A stretch of DNA of 64,000 bases from Amycolatopsis jejuensis (lineage in GTDB: Bacteria; Actinomycetota; Actinomycetes; Mycobacteriales; Pseudonocardiaceae). Under the pieces are notes generated by a model. The model searched no databases. It was given only the letters and a program-made list of their open reading frames with translations, and had not been told where the DNA came from. This document shows positions 33,173-42,090 of the stretch, piece by piece (the first letter of the stretch is position 1; every line of letters begins with the position of its first letter). Where the stretch lies: the NCBI RefSeq assembly GCF_000717335.1, contig NZ_JNYZ01000020.1, forward strand, positions 62,001-126,000, in the 5' to 3' direction. Position numbers and translations under genes: made by a program.

Positions 33173-34091
33173 CGAGGGGTCCCGGGGGTCGCGGGGCGGG
33201 GTCACGGGGCGGGGCGGGCAACGCACGCCGGATCGCGGTGAGGAATCCGGGGAGCAGCGGGTTGCTGCTCCCCGTGCGGTACGCCACGGAAACGGTCCGG
33301 TGCGCACCCGCCTGCGGGAGCCGGGTCGCGGTGATCCGCTCGTCGGCGCGATGGCCGAGGGCCGGGATCACCGCGACTCCGCCGGTGGCCGCGACCAGTT
33401 CGCGGACCACGTCGTAGTTGTTGGTGCGGAAGGCGATCGCCGGGCGGAAACCCGCCGCCGCGCACAGCCGGGTCAGCGACACCGTGCCTGCGGTGCCTTC
33501 CCTGCTGGTGATCCACTGCTGCCCGCCGAGACGGGCCAGCGTGGCCGGGGTCCGGCTGCCGGTCCGGCGGACGAGCAGCAGGTCTTCGCGCAGGAGTGGT
33601 TCGGTGGTGAGGTCGTCCGGCCATTCGCGCGGGCTCAGGCCGTATTCGTACAGCAGCGCGACATCCAGGTCCCCCGCGGTGAGGGCGTTCACCAGTTCCT
33701 CGGGCTCCCCCTCCTCCAGCGTCACCTCGGCATCGGGCCGCTCGCTGCCGAACGCCGACAGCAGGCCGGGTACCACACGGACGCTCGCGGTGGGGAAACT
33801 GCCCAGCCGGATCCGGCCGATCGTGCCCGCGGCGAGGCGGCGGACCTGCGTGGCCAGCTCGTCGACGTCGGCCAGCACCCGCCTGCTCAGCTCGACCAGC
33901 CGGTCGCCCGCCGCTGTGGTCCGGATGCCGTGCGCTTCGCGCTCGAACAGCACCAGGCCGGTGTCCTTCTCCAGCGCGGCAATCTGCTGCGACACCGCCG
34001 AAGCGGTGTACCCCAGCTCGCGCGCGGCGATCGCGAACGATCCGGTGCGGTGCACGGCCTGCAGGGTCAGCAGGTGGTGGATCCGGTACAT
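33165..34091 (-). CDS. LysR-family transcriptional regulator
   Basis: A 308-residue regulator starting MYRIHHLLTLQAVHRTGSFA. The HTH (ARELGYTASAVSQQIAALEK, residues 21-40) is followed by the linker helix. The periplasmic-binding-like effector domain runs from about 90 to 295 (IRLGSFPTASVRVVPGLLSAF, GDLDVALLYEYGLSP). A Pro-rich tail follows. ATG 34091 is the only start in family register. It is divergent from the HglS gene and likely its regulator. The shared 112-bp control region holds short inverted and direct repeats (AAGC-ATC-GCTT at 34103-34113; AGTGC twice near 34121-34134) that could bind it. Confidence 0.88.
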   Translation of the reverse strand: MYRIHHLLTLQAVHRTGSFAIAARELGYTASAVSQQIAALEKDTGLVLFEREAHGIRTTAAGDRLVELSRRVLADVDELATQVRRLAAGTIGRIRLGSFPTASVRVVPGLLSAFGSERPDAEVTLEEGEPEELVNALTAGDLDVALLYEYGLSPREWPDDLTTEPLLREDLLLVRRTGSRTPATLARLGGQQWITSREGTAGTVSLTRLCAAAGFRPAIAFRTNNYDVVRELVAATGGVAVIPALGHRADERITATRLPQAGAHRTVSVAYRTGSSNPLLPGFLTAIRRALPAPPRDPAPRPPGPLVP

Positions 34092-34143
34092 GCGCCTAGC
34101 GTAAGCATCGCTTGGCCTGAAGTGCAAAAAGTGCCGTTCTGCT

Positions 34144-34190
34144 GGGTCTTGGCTCAGGCCGTCCCGACGGCCAGGCTGGAGCCGAGACCC
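34144..34190 (+). promoter_or_regulatory. Long hairpin in the leader of the HglS gene
   Basis: Outer arms GGGTCT (34144-34149) and AGACCC (34185-34190), then GGCTC/GAGCC (34151-34155/34179-34183), then GGCCGTC/GACGGCC (34157-34163/34166-34172). Together they can form one long interrupted stem ending next to the AGGAAAGG ribosome-binding site at about 34191. It could act as a translation- or termination-controlling leader, or contain the LysR-type binding site. Confidence 0.5.
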
Positions 34191-34203
34191 AGGAAAGGCC
34201 CCG

Positions 34204-35553
34204 ATGAAGACAATTCCCCAGTGGCAGTTGCGGGCCGCGTTCGCGCGGCGGCTGTCCGAGAGGTACGGCCGGGAGGTTCCGGCGTACACGACGCTGGTCG
34301 ACGTCTCGCGGGAGGTCAATGAGGACGTCCTGCGCCGCACCGGCGCCGACGCCGAACGGCTCGGGAGCATCGAACGGGTCACCGCGGAGCGGCACGGCGC
34401 GATCCGGGTGGGCACCCCGGCCGAACTGCAGCAGGTCGCGCGGATTTTCGGGGCACTCGGCATGGTGCCGGTGGGGTTCTACGACCTGCGCGAGGCGGCG
34501 GCCAGCGCGGTTCCGGTGGTGTCGACCGCATTCCGTCCGATCGAGGCGGACGAGCTCGCGCGCAATCCGTTCCGGGTGTTCACCTCGATGCTGACCCCGG
34601 CCGACCCACGGTTCTTCGACGACGATCTTCGCGCGCGGCTGGAGAATTTCCTCGGCAGGCGGCGGCTTTTCCCGCCGGAACTGCTGGAGCTCGCCGACCG
34701 CGCGGACCGGGACCACGAACTGTCCGAAGTGGACGCCGAACGGTTCCTCGGCCTGGCGGTCGGCGCCTTCGAGTTGTCGGCCGAACCGGTGGACCGCGCG
34801 TGGTACCAGGAGCTGGAGAAAGTTTCCTCGGTCGCCGCGGACATCGGCGGGGTGTCGAGCACGCACGTCAACCATCTCACGCCGCGGGTGCTCGACATCG
34901 ACGAGCTGTATCGCCGGATGAGCGCCCGCGGGATCGAGATGATCGACGCGATCCAGGGTCCGCCCCGGTGGGCCGGGCCGGACGTGCTGCTGCGGCAGAC
35001 GTCCTTCCGGGCGCTCGCCGAGCCACGCCGGATGCGCGAGGCCGACGGCAGTGTCACGACCGGCGCACTGCGCGTCCGTTTCGGCGAGGTCGAAGCACGC
35101 GGGATTGCCCTCACGAGGAAAGGCCGGGAGCGGTACGACGAGCTGCTGGCCGAAACCGATCGGCGAAGCAGCGGTCACGACCGTGCCGAGGTCGCGAAAA
35201 CCGTTTGGCAGCAAGGATTCCCGGACACCGAGCGGGGGCTGATCGAGGACGGGCTGGCGTTCTTCACCTACCACCTGCGCGAAGACCGGCCCCGCCGCGG
35301 GCCGACGAGCCTCACCGCGAGCTGGGTGGACGCGCGACCAATCGTCTACGAGGATTTCCTGCCCCGCTCGGCCGCCGGGATCTTCCAGTCCAACCTCAGC
35401 GGCGCAGGCACTCGCGACAACACCCGCGAAGGGGCGCATTACGACGTCGCGCGGCTGTCCGGCGTGCTCGAACGCGACATCCATGACCCGTACGAGCTCT
35501 ACGAGCGGCAGCAGAACGCCACTGTGGAACAACTGATGGACGAACGGACGTGA
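34204..35553 (+). CDS. hglS: HglS-type 2-oxoadipate dioxygenase/decarboxylase (DUF1338)
   Basis: A 449-residue VOC-superfamily iron enzyme. HglS converts 2-oxoadipate to D-2-hydroxyglutarate in lysine catabolism. Candidate metal ligands are His64 (AERHGAIR), a His in SSTHVNHLTPRV (about 223) and Glu in VYEDFLPRSAAGIFQSNL (about 383), the last being a hallmark motif of the family. The N-terminus (WQLRAAFARRLSERYGREVP) is also typical. AGGAAAGG precedes ATG 34204. It is divergent from the LysR regulator. The stop overlaps, by GTGA, a short frame that looks like a broken dehydrogenase gene. Lysine or a related amino-acid pathway is implied; no other lysine-catabolic gene lies adjacent. Confidence 0.9.
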   Translation: MKTIPQWQLRAAFARRLSERYGREVPAYTTLVDVSREVNEDVLRRTGADAERLGSIERVTAERHGAIRVGTPAELQQVARIFGALGMVPVGFYDLREAAASAVPVVSTAFRPIEADELARNPFRVFTSMLTPADPRFFDDDLRARLENFLGRRRLFPPELLELADRADRDHELSEVDAERFLGLAVGAFELSAEPVDRAWYQELEKVSSVAADIGGVSSTHVNHLTPRVLDIDELYRRMSARGIEMIDAIQGPPRWAGPDVLLRQTSFRALAEPRRMREADGSVTTGALRVRFGEVEARGIALTRKGRERYDELLAETDRRSSGHDRAEVAKTVWQQGFPDTERGLIEDGLAFFTYHLREDRPRRGPTSLTASWVDARPIVYEDFLPRSAAGIFQSNLSGAGTRDNTREGAHYDVARLSGVLERDIHDPYELYERQQNATVEQLMDERT

Positions 35554-35744
35554 CCACCGCACTGGACCTCGTCGACGAATGGGGCCCGGAGCAGTCGGCC
35601 GCACCGCAGCGGATCGCTTCGCGGCTCTCGGCGCGACCGTGGTGGCAGTGTCGACCGCTCACGGCAGGCTTCGACGCCGCCGAGGTATTCACGACGATCT
35701 CGGACCCGGTGCGGGCCGACACCCGCACCGGGTGCGTTCCGTGA
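35550..35744 (+). pseudogene. Remnant of a Glu/Leu/Phe/Val dehydrogenase-family gene
   Basis: The open frame from GTG 35550 encodes 64 residues starting MTTALDLVDEWGPEQ, which resembles the N-terminus of actinomycete glutamate/leucine dehydrogenase-family proteins. From about 35585, in another register of the same strand, the sequence reads GAVGRTAADRFAALGATVVAVSTAHG, which looks like the NAD-binding Rossmann start of the same family. The two pieces are joined with the intervening ~200 codons missing and the frame shifted. The simplest reading is an internally deleted, frameshifted pseudogene, once translationally coupled to hglS. If the N-terminal match is coincidental, this is a short orphan frame. 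Confidence 0.5.
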
Positions 35745-35750
35745 TGAATC

Positions 35751-37298
35751 CTAGAAGGTCCCGATCCCGCGTAACTGCCGTGGCGAGTTCGGGTATCCCT
35801 CCAGGACGATCGCCTCGGTCAGCGCTTCGCGGAGCTGTTCGCGTTGCGTTGCGTACGCGGGGTCGGTGGCCAGGTTGTGTTGTTCTCCCGGGTCGGTCGT
35901 GAGGTCGAACAGCTGCTCGCCGCCCCCGGCCAGGAAACGGCTGTATCGGTAGCGCGCGGTCCGGACGGTGCGGCACCAGCTGGTCGGAGTCGGGTTCCAG
36001 TGGTTGCTGTCGCTGCGCACGTACACCGTGTCGCGCCAGGTATCGACGTCCTCGGCACGGCAGAGCGGCAGCAGGGACCGGCCGGGCAGCATCGGGATCC
36101 GCTCGGGGACCCGGGGCCGCCCGAGGTCCGGCCGGGACAGGTCCGGGGCGGGCAGGCCGGCCATGTCCAGGAACGTCGGCGCGAGGTCGGTGAGCTCGGC
36201 CAGTTCCGGCCGGGTGGTCCCGGCGGCCAGGCCCGGTCCGCTGATGAGCAGCGGGACCCGGATGCACGCGTCGTAGTGGCGTTCGAACTTCCCGAGCAGG
36301 CCGTGGTCGTGGAGCATTTCGCCGTGGTCGGAGGTGAACACGAGATAGGTGTCCCCGGCCCGGCCGGTGCGGTGCAGGCTTTCCAGGAGACGGCCGAGCT
36401 GGGCGTCCAGGTGGGCGAGATCGGCGAAGTACATCCGCCGGTCGTGCTGCCAGCTGCGGGTCGTCCAGGTCGGCTCGGGGTGCCGGTCGGCGGCGAAGTA
36501 CGCAGGCTGCCGGGTCTCGTGCCATTCGGCGGGAAGCGGTCCGGGAATCGCCTCGGCGTCGACGTGTGGAATGTATTCCGCAGGCGGGGAAAACGGGTTG
36601 TGCGGCTGGACGTAGCTCACGTGCGCGAAGAACGGCGTATCGGCCGGGACGCTTTCCAGGAAATCGATCGCGCGGTCGGTGATCCACGCGGACTGGGACA
36701 CCTCGGCCGGGTACGGCAGCGGGTACGCTTCGTCGTCGCTGTCCGGGTAATCCGGCGAGGCCAGCGGGATTTCCCGTCGCGCCGCTTCGATCTTGGCGCC
36801 AAGCCCACGCTTTTCGACGTCGTGGGCCATCGTCATCCAGACGGTCGCGAGTGCCGCGCGGTAATGCTCGGGATGGGTCCGCTCGACCCAGTCCGTCCAT
36901 TCGCCGACCCGCCGGTCCTCGGTGATGTGGGTGACGTCGAAACCGTAGGCGCGGTAGTCGGGATCGCCGAGCACCTGCGGCGCGAAGTGCAGCTTGCCGA
37001 ACGCTCCGGTACGCCATCCCGCGTCGCGCAGCGCATGCATGAATGTCGGGATCTGCGGATCGAGTGCGTACCCGAGTTCGGTGACGCCGTGCCCGGCGCT
37101 CGTGAGGCCGGTCGCGATGGTGGAGCGGGCCGGGCTGCACACCGGGTTGGGAGTGAACGCATTCGTGAACGTCACGCCCTCGTCGGCCAGCCGCCGCAGG
37201 TTCGGCAGCGACACCACCCCTTGGTGCGCGGCCTCCAGCCAGCGGGCGCCGAGCTGGTCCACCATCACCAGCAGCAGGTTTTTCCGGGACGTTGTCAT
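35751..37298 (-). CDS. Sulfatase-family hydrolase with formylglycine motif
   Basis: A 515-residue alkaline-phosphatase-superfamily sulfatase. The formylglycine site NPVCSPARST has Cys54 followed by SPAR. Metal ligands appear as VMVDQLG near the N-terminus and FTSDHGEML (about residue 308). The HDHGLLGKFERHYD segment is typical of arylsulfatase/choline-sulfatase relatives. No signal peptide is present, so it acts in the cytoplasm. It is the last gene of the leftward operon, overlapping the transporter stop (ATGA). The Cys implies a formylglycine-generating enzyme elsewhere. The substrate could be a sulfate or phosphonate ester imported by the transporter. Confidence 0.88.
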   Translation of the reverse strand: MTTSRKNLLLVMVDQLGARWLEAAHQGVVSLPNLRRLADEGVTFTNAFTPNPVCSPARSTIATGLTSAGHGVTELGYALDPQIPTFMHALRDAGWRTGAFGKLHFAPQVLGDPDYRAYGFDVTHITEDRRVGEWTDWVERTHPEHYRAALATVWMTMAHDVEKRGLGAKIEAARREIPLASPDYPDSDDEAYPLPYPAEVSQSAWITDRAIDFLESVPADTPFFAHVSYVQPHNPFSPPAEYIPHVDAEAIPGPLPAEWHETRQPAYFAADRHPEPTWTTRSWQHDRRMYFADLAHLDAQLGRLLESLHRTGRAGDTYLVFTSDHGEMLHDHGLLGKFERHYDACIRVPLLISGPGLAAGTTRPELAELTDLAPTFLDMAGLPAPDLSRPDLGRPRVPERIPMLPGRSLLPLCRAEDVDTWRDTVYVRSDSNHWNPTPTSWCRTVRTARYRYSRFLAGGGEQLFDLTTDPGEQHNLATDPAYATQREQLREALTEAIVLEGYPNSPRQLRGIGTF

Positions 37299-38620
37299 AC
37301 GTGGTCTCCCGTCACGATGGGCCGGGCCGCCGCATCCTGTTTGGTGAAGCCGACGATGCGGGCGGCTGCGGTGGCGACGAGCGTGATGATGGTGAGCGCC
37401 GACATGTACACCGCGATCGACCACGGGTGGCCGCCGCTTGCCTGGAGCAGCAGCGTGGCGACGGTCGGCATGAGTGCGCCGCCGAGGACGGACCCGAGCG
37501 GGAAGCCGAGCGAGATTCCGCTGTACCGGTTGCCGGTGGGGAACAGCTCGGAGAAGAACGCCGCCTGGATCCCGAAGAGGCCTCCGGCCACCCCGGACCC
37601 GATGATGTTGGCGATGAACACGAGGGCGATCGACTTCGTGTCGAGGAGCCAGAAGAACGAGAACGCGGCCGGGATCATCAAGGTGGCGAAGAAGGCGTAC
37701 GCCCGCCGCCGGTCGAACCGGTCGGAAATCCAGCCGCCGACCGGTGCCATCAGCAGGTAAGCGATGCCGCCCACTAGGTTTGCGGTCACCGCGACCGAAC
37801 GCGGCAACCCGAGCTGGTTCACCGTGTAGGAGATGCCGAACACCCCGAGCATGAACCCGAACGCCGAGTTCGCGACGTACAGCCCGGTGGTGACGACGAT
37901 ATTGCGCGGGCTCTTGCGCAACGTGGCGAACATCGATACCCGCTTCGTCGCGCCGGTGTTGCGGATCCGCTGGAACGCCGGTGACTCCGACAGCTGCATC
38001 CGCACCGCCATCCCGACGCCGACGAGCACGATGCTCAGCAGGAACGGGATCCGCCAGCCCCAGGCGAGCAGCTGCTCGGTGGTCAGCACGGTGAGCAGGA
38101 TGGTGACCGTGAGCGAGCCGAGCACGATGCCGAGCCCGGCGCCGAGCTGGATCAGGCTGCCGTAGAAACCGCGCCGTTTTTCCGGCGAGCTCTCCACCAT
38201 GAGCGACACGGCGCCGCCCCACTCCCCGCCGAGCGCGAAGCCCTGGATGAAGCGTAAGGCGGTCAGGGCGAGCGGGGCCCAGACGCCGATGGCGGCGTAG
38301 GTGGGCAGCAACCCCATGAGGAAGGTCGACGCACCCACGATGCCGAGGGTCAGCGCCAGCACCGGTTTGCGCCCGAGCCGGTCCCCGAAGTGGCCGAACA
38401 CCATCGCGCCGAACGGCCGGGAAATGAAGCCGACGGCGAAGGCGCCGAAGGCAAGCAGGGTGCCGACGGTCGGGTCGGATGCCGGGAAGAAGACCTGGTT
38501 CAGCACGACCGCGGTCATCGTGCCGTAGATGAGGAAATCGTAGAACTCGAGCATGTTGCCGACGACCGTGGCGATGATCAGCTTCGTACCCGGCCGCTGC
38601 CCGGTTGAGGGGTCGTTCAT
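37295..38620 (-). CDS. MHS-family (MFS) transporter
   Basis: A 441-residue twelve-TM carrier. GNMLEFYDFLIYG in TM1, GHFGDRLGRKPVL and RFIQGFALGGEWGGAVSL are the metabolite:H+ symporter signatures. ATG 38620 follows AGGAGTGC. It overlaps the sulfatase start and follows the SDR gene by 36 bases, so it should import the substrate of this operon. Substrate unknown; family members carry dicarboxylates, betaine, shikimate and aromatic acids. Confidence 0.87.
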   Translation of the reverse strand: MNDPSTGQRPGTKLIIATVVGNMLEFYDFLIYGTMTAVVLNQVFFPASDPTVGTLLAFGAFAVGFISRPFGAMVFGHFGDRLGRKPVLALTLGIVGASTFLMGLLPTYAAIGVWAPLALTALRFIQGFALGGEWGGAVSLMVESSPEKRRGFYGSLIQLGAGLGIVLGSLTVTILLTVLTTEQLLAWGWRIPFLLSIVLVGVGMAVRMQLSESPAFQRIRNTGATKRVSMFATLRKSPRNIVVTTGLYVANSAFGFMLGVFGISYTVNQLGLPRSVAVTANLVGGIAYLLMAPVGGWISDRFDRRRAYAFFATLMIPAAFSFFWLLDTKSIALVFIANIIGSGVAGGLFGIQAAFFSELFPTGNRYSGISLGFPLGSVLGGALMPTVATLLLQASGGHPWSIAVYMSALTIITLVATAAARIVGFTKQDAAARPIVTGDHV

Positions 38621-38656
38621 GAGCGCACTCCTTTGTGCGGTGGAGGGGGAGCCCGG

Positions 38657-39496
38657 TCAGTACGGGCAGCTGCCGCCGTCGACGTTGATGCTCTGCCCGC
38701 GGACTGCCTGTACGCGGTCGCCGAGCAGGAAGGATATGACCGACGCCACCTCGATCGGCGCGATGTGCCGGCCGAGCTGTTCGTTGGCCATGAACGAGAA
38801 GATCTCGTCGGCGTATTCGGCCGTCTGCGTCGCGTGGGTGTCGGCGACCTGGTGCAGCATCGGGGTTTCGACGCCGCCCGGGCACACGCAGTTGACGTTG
38901 ATCGAGTACTGCGCCCATTCCTCGGCGGCGACCCTGGTCAGGTTGATGATCGCGGCCTTGCTGGCGTTGTAGGCCAGCATGTCCGGGTGTCCCTTCTTGC
39001 CCGCCTCGGACGCGACGTTGACGATGCTGCCGCCGGTGCCCTGGCCGATCATCCGCTCGGCCACCAGCCGGGTGATCTCGAAGGGACCGAAGACGTTCAC
39101 CGCGAACTGGTCGTCCCACAGCGGCCGGAAGTGCTCCAGCGCGGGAGCCATCTTCACGATGCCCGCGACGTTCGCCAATCCGTCGATGCCGCCGAGCAGG
39201 CTCACCGTCCGGTCCACCGCGGCGTGTACCGAGGACTCGTCGGTCAGGTCGAGCCCGAGCCCGTGCACGCCGTGCTCGCTGCCGCCGAGTGACTCGGCCA
39301 GCTTCACCGCCGCCGGCTCGGACACGTCGGCGATGACGACGCTCGCGCCCTCCTTCACCAGCAGCTCGGCGGTGACGCTGCCGACGCCGCCGGTACCCCC
39401 GGTGACGAGGAACCGCTTTCCTTGGTGGACCGGGTAGACCACCGGTTCGGCAACCGGGATCCGATGGCTGCGGCCGGGCCGCTTGAACTCACCCAC
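38657..39496 (-). CDS. Short-chain dehydrogenase/reductase (classical active site)
   Basis: A 279-residue SDR. The cofactor motif TGGTGGVG lies after an unusual ~25-residue N-terminal extension (GRSHRIPVAEPVVYPVHQGKR). NVAG is present. The catalytic Ser lies in SIVNVASEAG and YNASKAA contains the Tyr and Lys. The C-terminal GQSINVDGG is typical. The start is GTG 39496, overlapping the cupin gene by 8 bases. It probably oxidises an alcohol or reduces a ketone of the pathway substrate. Confidence 0.86.
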   Translation of the reverse strand: MGEFKRPGRSHRIPVAEPVVYPVHQGKRFLVTGGTGGVGSVTAELLVKEGASVVIADVSEPAAVKLAESLGGSEHGVHGLGLDLTDESSVHAAVDRTVSLLGGIDGLANVAGIVKMAPALEHFRPLWDDQFAVNVFGPFEITRLVAERMIGQGTGGSIVNVASEAGKKGHPDMLAYNASKAAIINLTRVAAEEWAQYSINVNCVCPGGVETPMLHQVADTHATQTAEYADEIFSFMANEQLGRHIAPIEVASVISFLLGDRVQAVRGQSINVDGGSCPY

Positions 39497-39905
39497 GAGG
39501 GGCCACCGCCCAGGTCGGCGCCTCCCCCGGCGCCAGCTCGACGAAGCCGGGCACCTCGCGCAGGGCGTTCTCGGCCCCGCCCGGGGTGTAGGTGGCCACC
39601 AGGCGCAGCGGACGCCATCCGGTGTTGAACGTCGAGTGCATCGTGCCCTTCGGAATCCAGATCGCGTCGCCCGCCCGCACGGTGAACTCCGGGTCGTCGC
39701 CGACGGTCTGCCTGCCCTCCCCCTCGATCACGTACAGCACCTCGTCGGCATCGGGGTGTTCGTGGCGGTCGTGGCCCTTGTTCGGGTTGATGACCACTTC
39801 GCCCAGCGTGGAGGAGGCGCCGTCGATGAGGTCCGGGGTCACGTGCCATTTGATGGCGCCCCAGTCGAAAACCATTGCGGGGAGCGAATTCGGGTCACGA
39901 TGCAT
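39489..39905 (-). CDS. Cupin-domain protein
   Basis: A 138-residue single cupin. Motif 1 is [22 protein letters not shown], whose His-rich G(X)5HXH-type sequence is intact; motif 2 includes [17 protein letters not shown]. Metal binding is likely. ATG 39905 lies inside the end of the TIM-barrel gene (11-base overlap). It could be a dioxygenase or an isomerase in the pathway; context gives no more. Confidence 0.8.
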   Translation of the reverse strand: MHRDPNSLPAMVFDWGAIKWHVTPDLIDGASSTLGEVVINPNKGHDRHEHPDADEVLYVIEGEGRQTVGDDPEFTVRAGDAIWIPKGTMHSTFNTGWRPLRLVATYTPGGAENALREVPGFVELAPGEAPTWAVAPRG

Positions 39906-40743
39906 GGGTCTCTCCTGTCGGGTGATGGGCGAGGTTCTTGAACGCACGGAGCTGGCCGGCGATCGCGCGTTCGGTGGGCAGCCGTTCCATCGACGACGCG
40001 CCGAAGAAGCCGGCGATGCCGTGCGTCCGTTCCAGGACGTACTGGACGTCCTCGGGTTCGGCGATCGGGCCGCCGTGGCACAGCACGAGGATGCCGGGGT
40101 TGACGGCTACGGCGGCGTCGCGCATCTCCTGGATGCGGGTGACGGCCTCGTCCAGGCTGACCACCGTTTTGGCCCCGATGCTGCCCTTGGCCGTCAATCC
40201 GAGGTGGGGCACGAGAATGTCCGCGCCGGCCTGGGCCATCGCGGTCGCCTGTGCCGCGTCGAACACGTACGGCGCGGTGAGCAGCTCCCGTTCCGCGGCC
40301 AGCCGGATCATCTCGACCTCGAGGTCGAAGCCCATGCCGGTCTCTTCCAGGTTGGCGCGGAAGACGCCGTCGATGAGCCCGACGGTCGGGAAGTTCTGCA
40401 CCCCGGTGAACCCGAGTGCGCGCAGCTGGTCGAGAAACCACGGCATCCGGCGGAACGGGTCGGTGCCGCAGACCCCGGCAAGCACCGGCGTGTGCTCGAC
40501 GACCGGCAGCACCTCACCGGCCATCTCGACCACGATCGCGTTGGCGTCGCCATAGGGCAGCAGCCCGGCGAGCGACCCGCGGCCGGCCATCCGGAAACGG
40601 CCGGAGTTGTAGATGATCAGCAGGTCCACCCCGCCTGCTTCGGCAGCTTTGGCCGAGAGCCCGGTACCTGCCCCTGCGCCGATGATGAGCCGCCCGGCAT
40701 CGATCTGGCTGCGGAAACGGTCGAGTGCCTGGTCACGATCCAT
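39895..40743 (-). CDS. PEP-hydrolase-like TIM-barrel protein, partner of the Tm-1-like protein
   Basis: A 282-residue TIM-barrel protein of the phosphoenolpyruvate-hydrolase-like family. Landmarks are [74 protein letters not shown] and [15 protein letters not shown]. In many bacteria and fungi this domain is fused to, or encoded next to, the Tm-1-like (UPF0261) ATP-binding domain, as here (11-base overlap with the upstream gene). Its reaction is not established for this pair. ATG 40743. Confidence 0.82.
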   Translation of the reverse strand: MDRDQALDRFRSQIDAGRLIIGAGAGTGLSAKAAEAGGVDLLIIYNSGRFRMAGRGSLAGLLPYGDANAIVVEMAGEVLPVVEHTPVLAGVCGTDPFRRMPWFLDQLRALGFTGVQNFPTVGLIDGVFRANLEETGMGFDLEVEMIRLAAERELLTAPYVFDAAQATAMAQAGADILVPHLGLTAKGSIGAKTVVSLDEAVTRIQEMRDAAVAVNPGILVLCHGGPIAEPEDVQYVLERTHGIAGFFGASSMERLPTERAIAGQLRAFKNLAHHPTGETHAS

Positions 40744-41965
40744 TGCTGGTCCTCCCCATGAGCCGGTGCAGATGGTCAGCAGCCGACCTCGCGAAATCCG
40801 CGTCGTTGATGTGCCGGGCACTGTCGACGACCTCGACCCCGCTGCCCGCGACCGCAGCCAGGGCCGCGTCCACACACGCCGCGTCGACCTCGGGGGCCCA
40901 GAACGGTCCGCCCGCGGCATCGACCGCGGAAAGCCCACCCCGCGGGATATGCAGCGCGACCGGGCCGGTGGACGCCGCAAGTTTCCGGCCGAGCACCGCG
41001 CCGATCTGTGCGGCCTCGGCGGCATTCGTGCGCATCAGCGTGACGGCGTCGTTGTGGACGAGTAGCATCCGGTCGGAAAACCGTTGCGGGACAGTGCTTT
41101 TCGGGCCGAAGTTCACCATGTCGAGGGCGCCGAGGCTGACCACCTGCGGAACCCCGGCCTTCGCCGCTGCCGTGAGCCGGTCCGGGCCTGCCGACAGCAC
41201 CCCGCCGACGACCTCGTCGGCGAGTTCGGTGGTGGTCAGATCGAGCACGCCGGCCAGATGACCACCGGCCACCAGCGACTCCATCGTGCGGCCGCCGGAG
41301 CCGGTCGCGTGGAACACGAGAACCTCGTACCCCAGCTCCTCCAGCCGTTCCCGGGCCGCCTCCACCGCCGGGGTGGTGACGCCGAACATGCTCGCCGCGA
41401 CCAGCGGCCGGTCCTCCGCCGCCGCAGTCCGCCGGGACTCGTACGCCGTGGCCATCCCTGCGATCGCCGCCGCTGCATTGCCGAGCACCTGGCGGGAAAT
41501 CGAGTTGATGCCCGCGACATCGACGACGCTGTACATCAGCGTGACGTCGGTCGTGCCGACGTACGCGGACACATCCCCCGCGGCCATCGTGGAGACCAGC
41601 ACCTTGGGCAACCCGACCGGCAACGCCTGCATCACCGTCGCCGCCACCGAAGAACCGCCGCTGCCGCCGAGCGCGAGCACCCCGCTGAGCCGGCCGCGCG
41701 CATACAGGTCTTCGGCAACGGCCCTCGCTCCGGCGGCCATCGCCGCCAGCGCGTGCCCGCGGTCCTGCCGCGCCCGGAGTTCGTCCAGGCTCGTCCCGGC
41801 TGCTTCGGCGACGGCCGCGGCCGTCACGTCGGCGTCGACCATCGGGGTCCCGAGCACGCTGACGTCGACGAGCACGACGTCGATTCCTTGCCCGGCAACG
41901 AGATCACGGACGAACTGGTACTCCCGGCCCTTCGTGTCGAGGGTGCCGGGCAACATCACGACCAC
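40733..41965 (-). CDS. Tm-1-like ATP-binding-domain protein (UPF0261)
   Basis: A 410-residue protein of the UPF0261/Tm-1 family, named for the tomato virus-resistance protein whose N-terminal half it resembles. Landmarks are [52 protein letters not shown], and [18 protein letters not shown]. The GTG start at 41965 has GGAAGGAGGG 7 bases upstream. It is the first gene of the leftward operon and divergent from the MocR regulator. Family members are metabolic proteins of unknown reaction; ATP/ADP binding is suggested by the family. Confidence 0.85.
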   Translation of the reverse strand: MVVMLPGTLDTKGREYQFVRDLVAGQGIDVVLVDVSVLGTPMVDADVTAAAVAEAAGTSLDELRARQDRGHALAAMAAGARAVAEDLYARGRLSGVLALGGSGGSSVAATVMQALPVGLPKVLVSTMAAGDVSAYVGTTDVTLMYSVVDVAGINSISRQVLGNAAAAIAGMATAYESRRTAAAEDRPLVAASMFGVTTPAVEAARERLEELGYEVLVFHATGSGGRTMESLVAGGHLAGVLDLTTTELADEVVGGVLSAGPDRLTAAAKAGVPQVVSLGALDMVNFGPKSTVPQRFSDRMLLVHNDAVTLMRTNAAEAAQIGAVLGRKLAASTGPVALHIPRGGLSAVDAAGGPFWAPEVDAACVDAALAAVAGSGVEVVDSARHINDADFARSAADHLHRLMGRTSNGS

Positions 41966-42026
41966 GCTGGCCCTCCTTCCGCGGAACTGCTTGTGACTCG
42001 GGACGCTGGCCCATACTGTGGTCTAC

Positions 42027-42054
42027 GGAATTGGCCCCAACAAGGGCCAATTCC
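42027..42054. promoter_or_regulatory. Perfect inverted-repeat operator upstream of the MocR gene
   Basis: GGAATTGGCCC (42027-42037) and GGGCCAATTCC (42044-42054) are perfect 11-bp arms with a 6-base spacer CAACAA. A further half-like GAATGGCCC lies at 42060-42068. It sits in the 125-base region between the divergent Tm-1-like operon and the MocR gene, so it could control both. MocR operators often combine inverted and direct half sites. Confidence 0.75.
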
Positions 42055-42090
42055 ACGTCGAATGGCCCAAATACGAGAGGGGGCTGGTGC

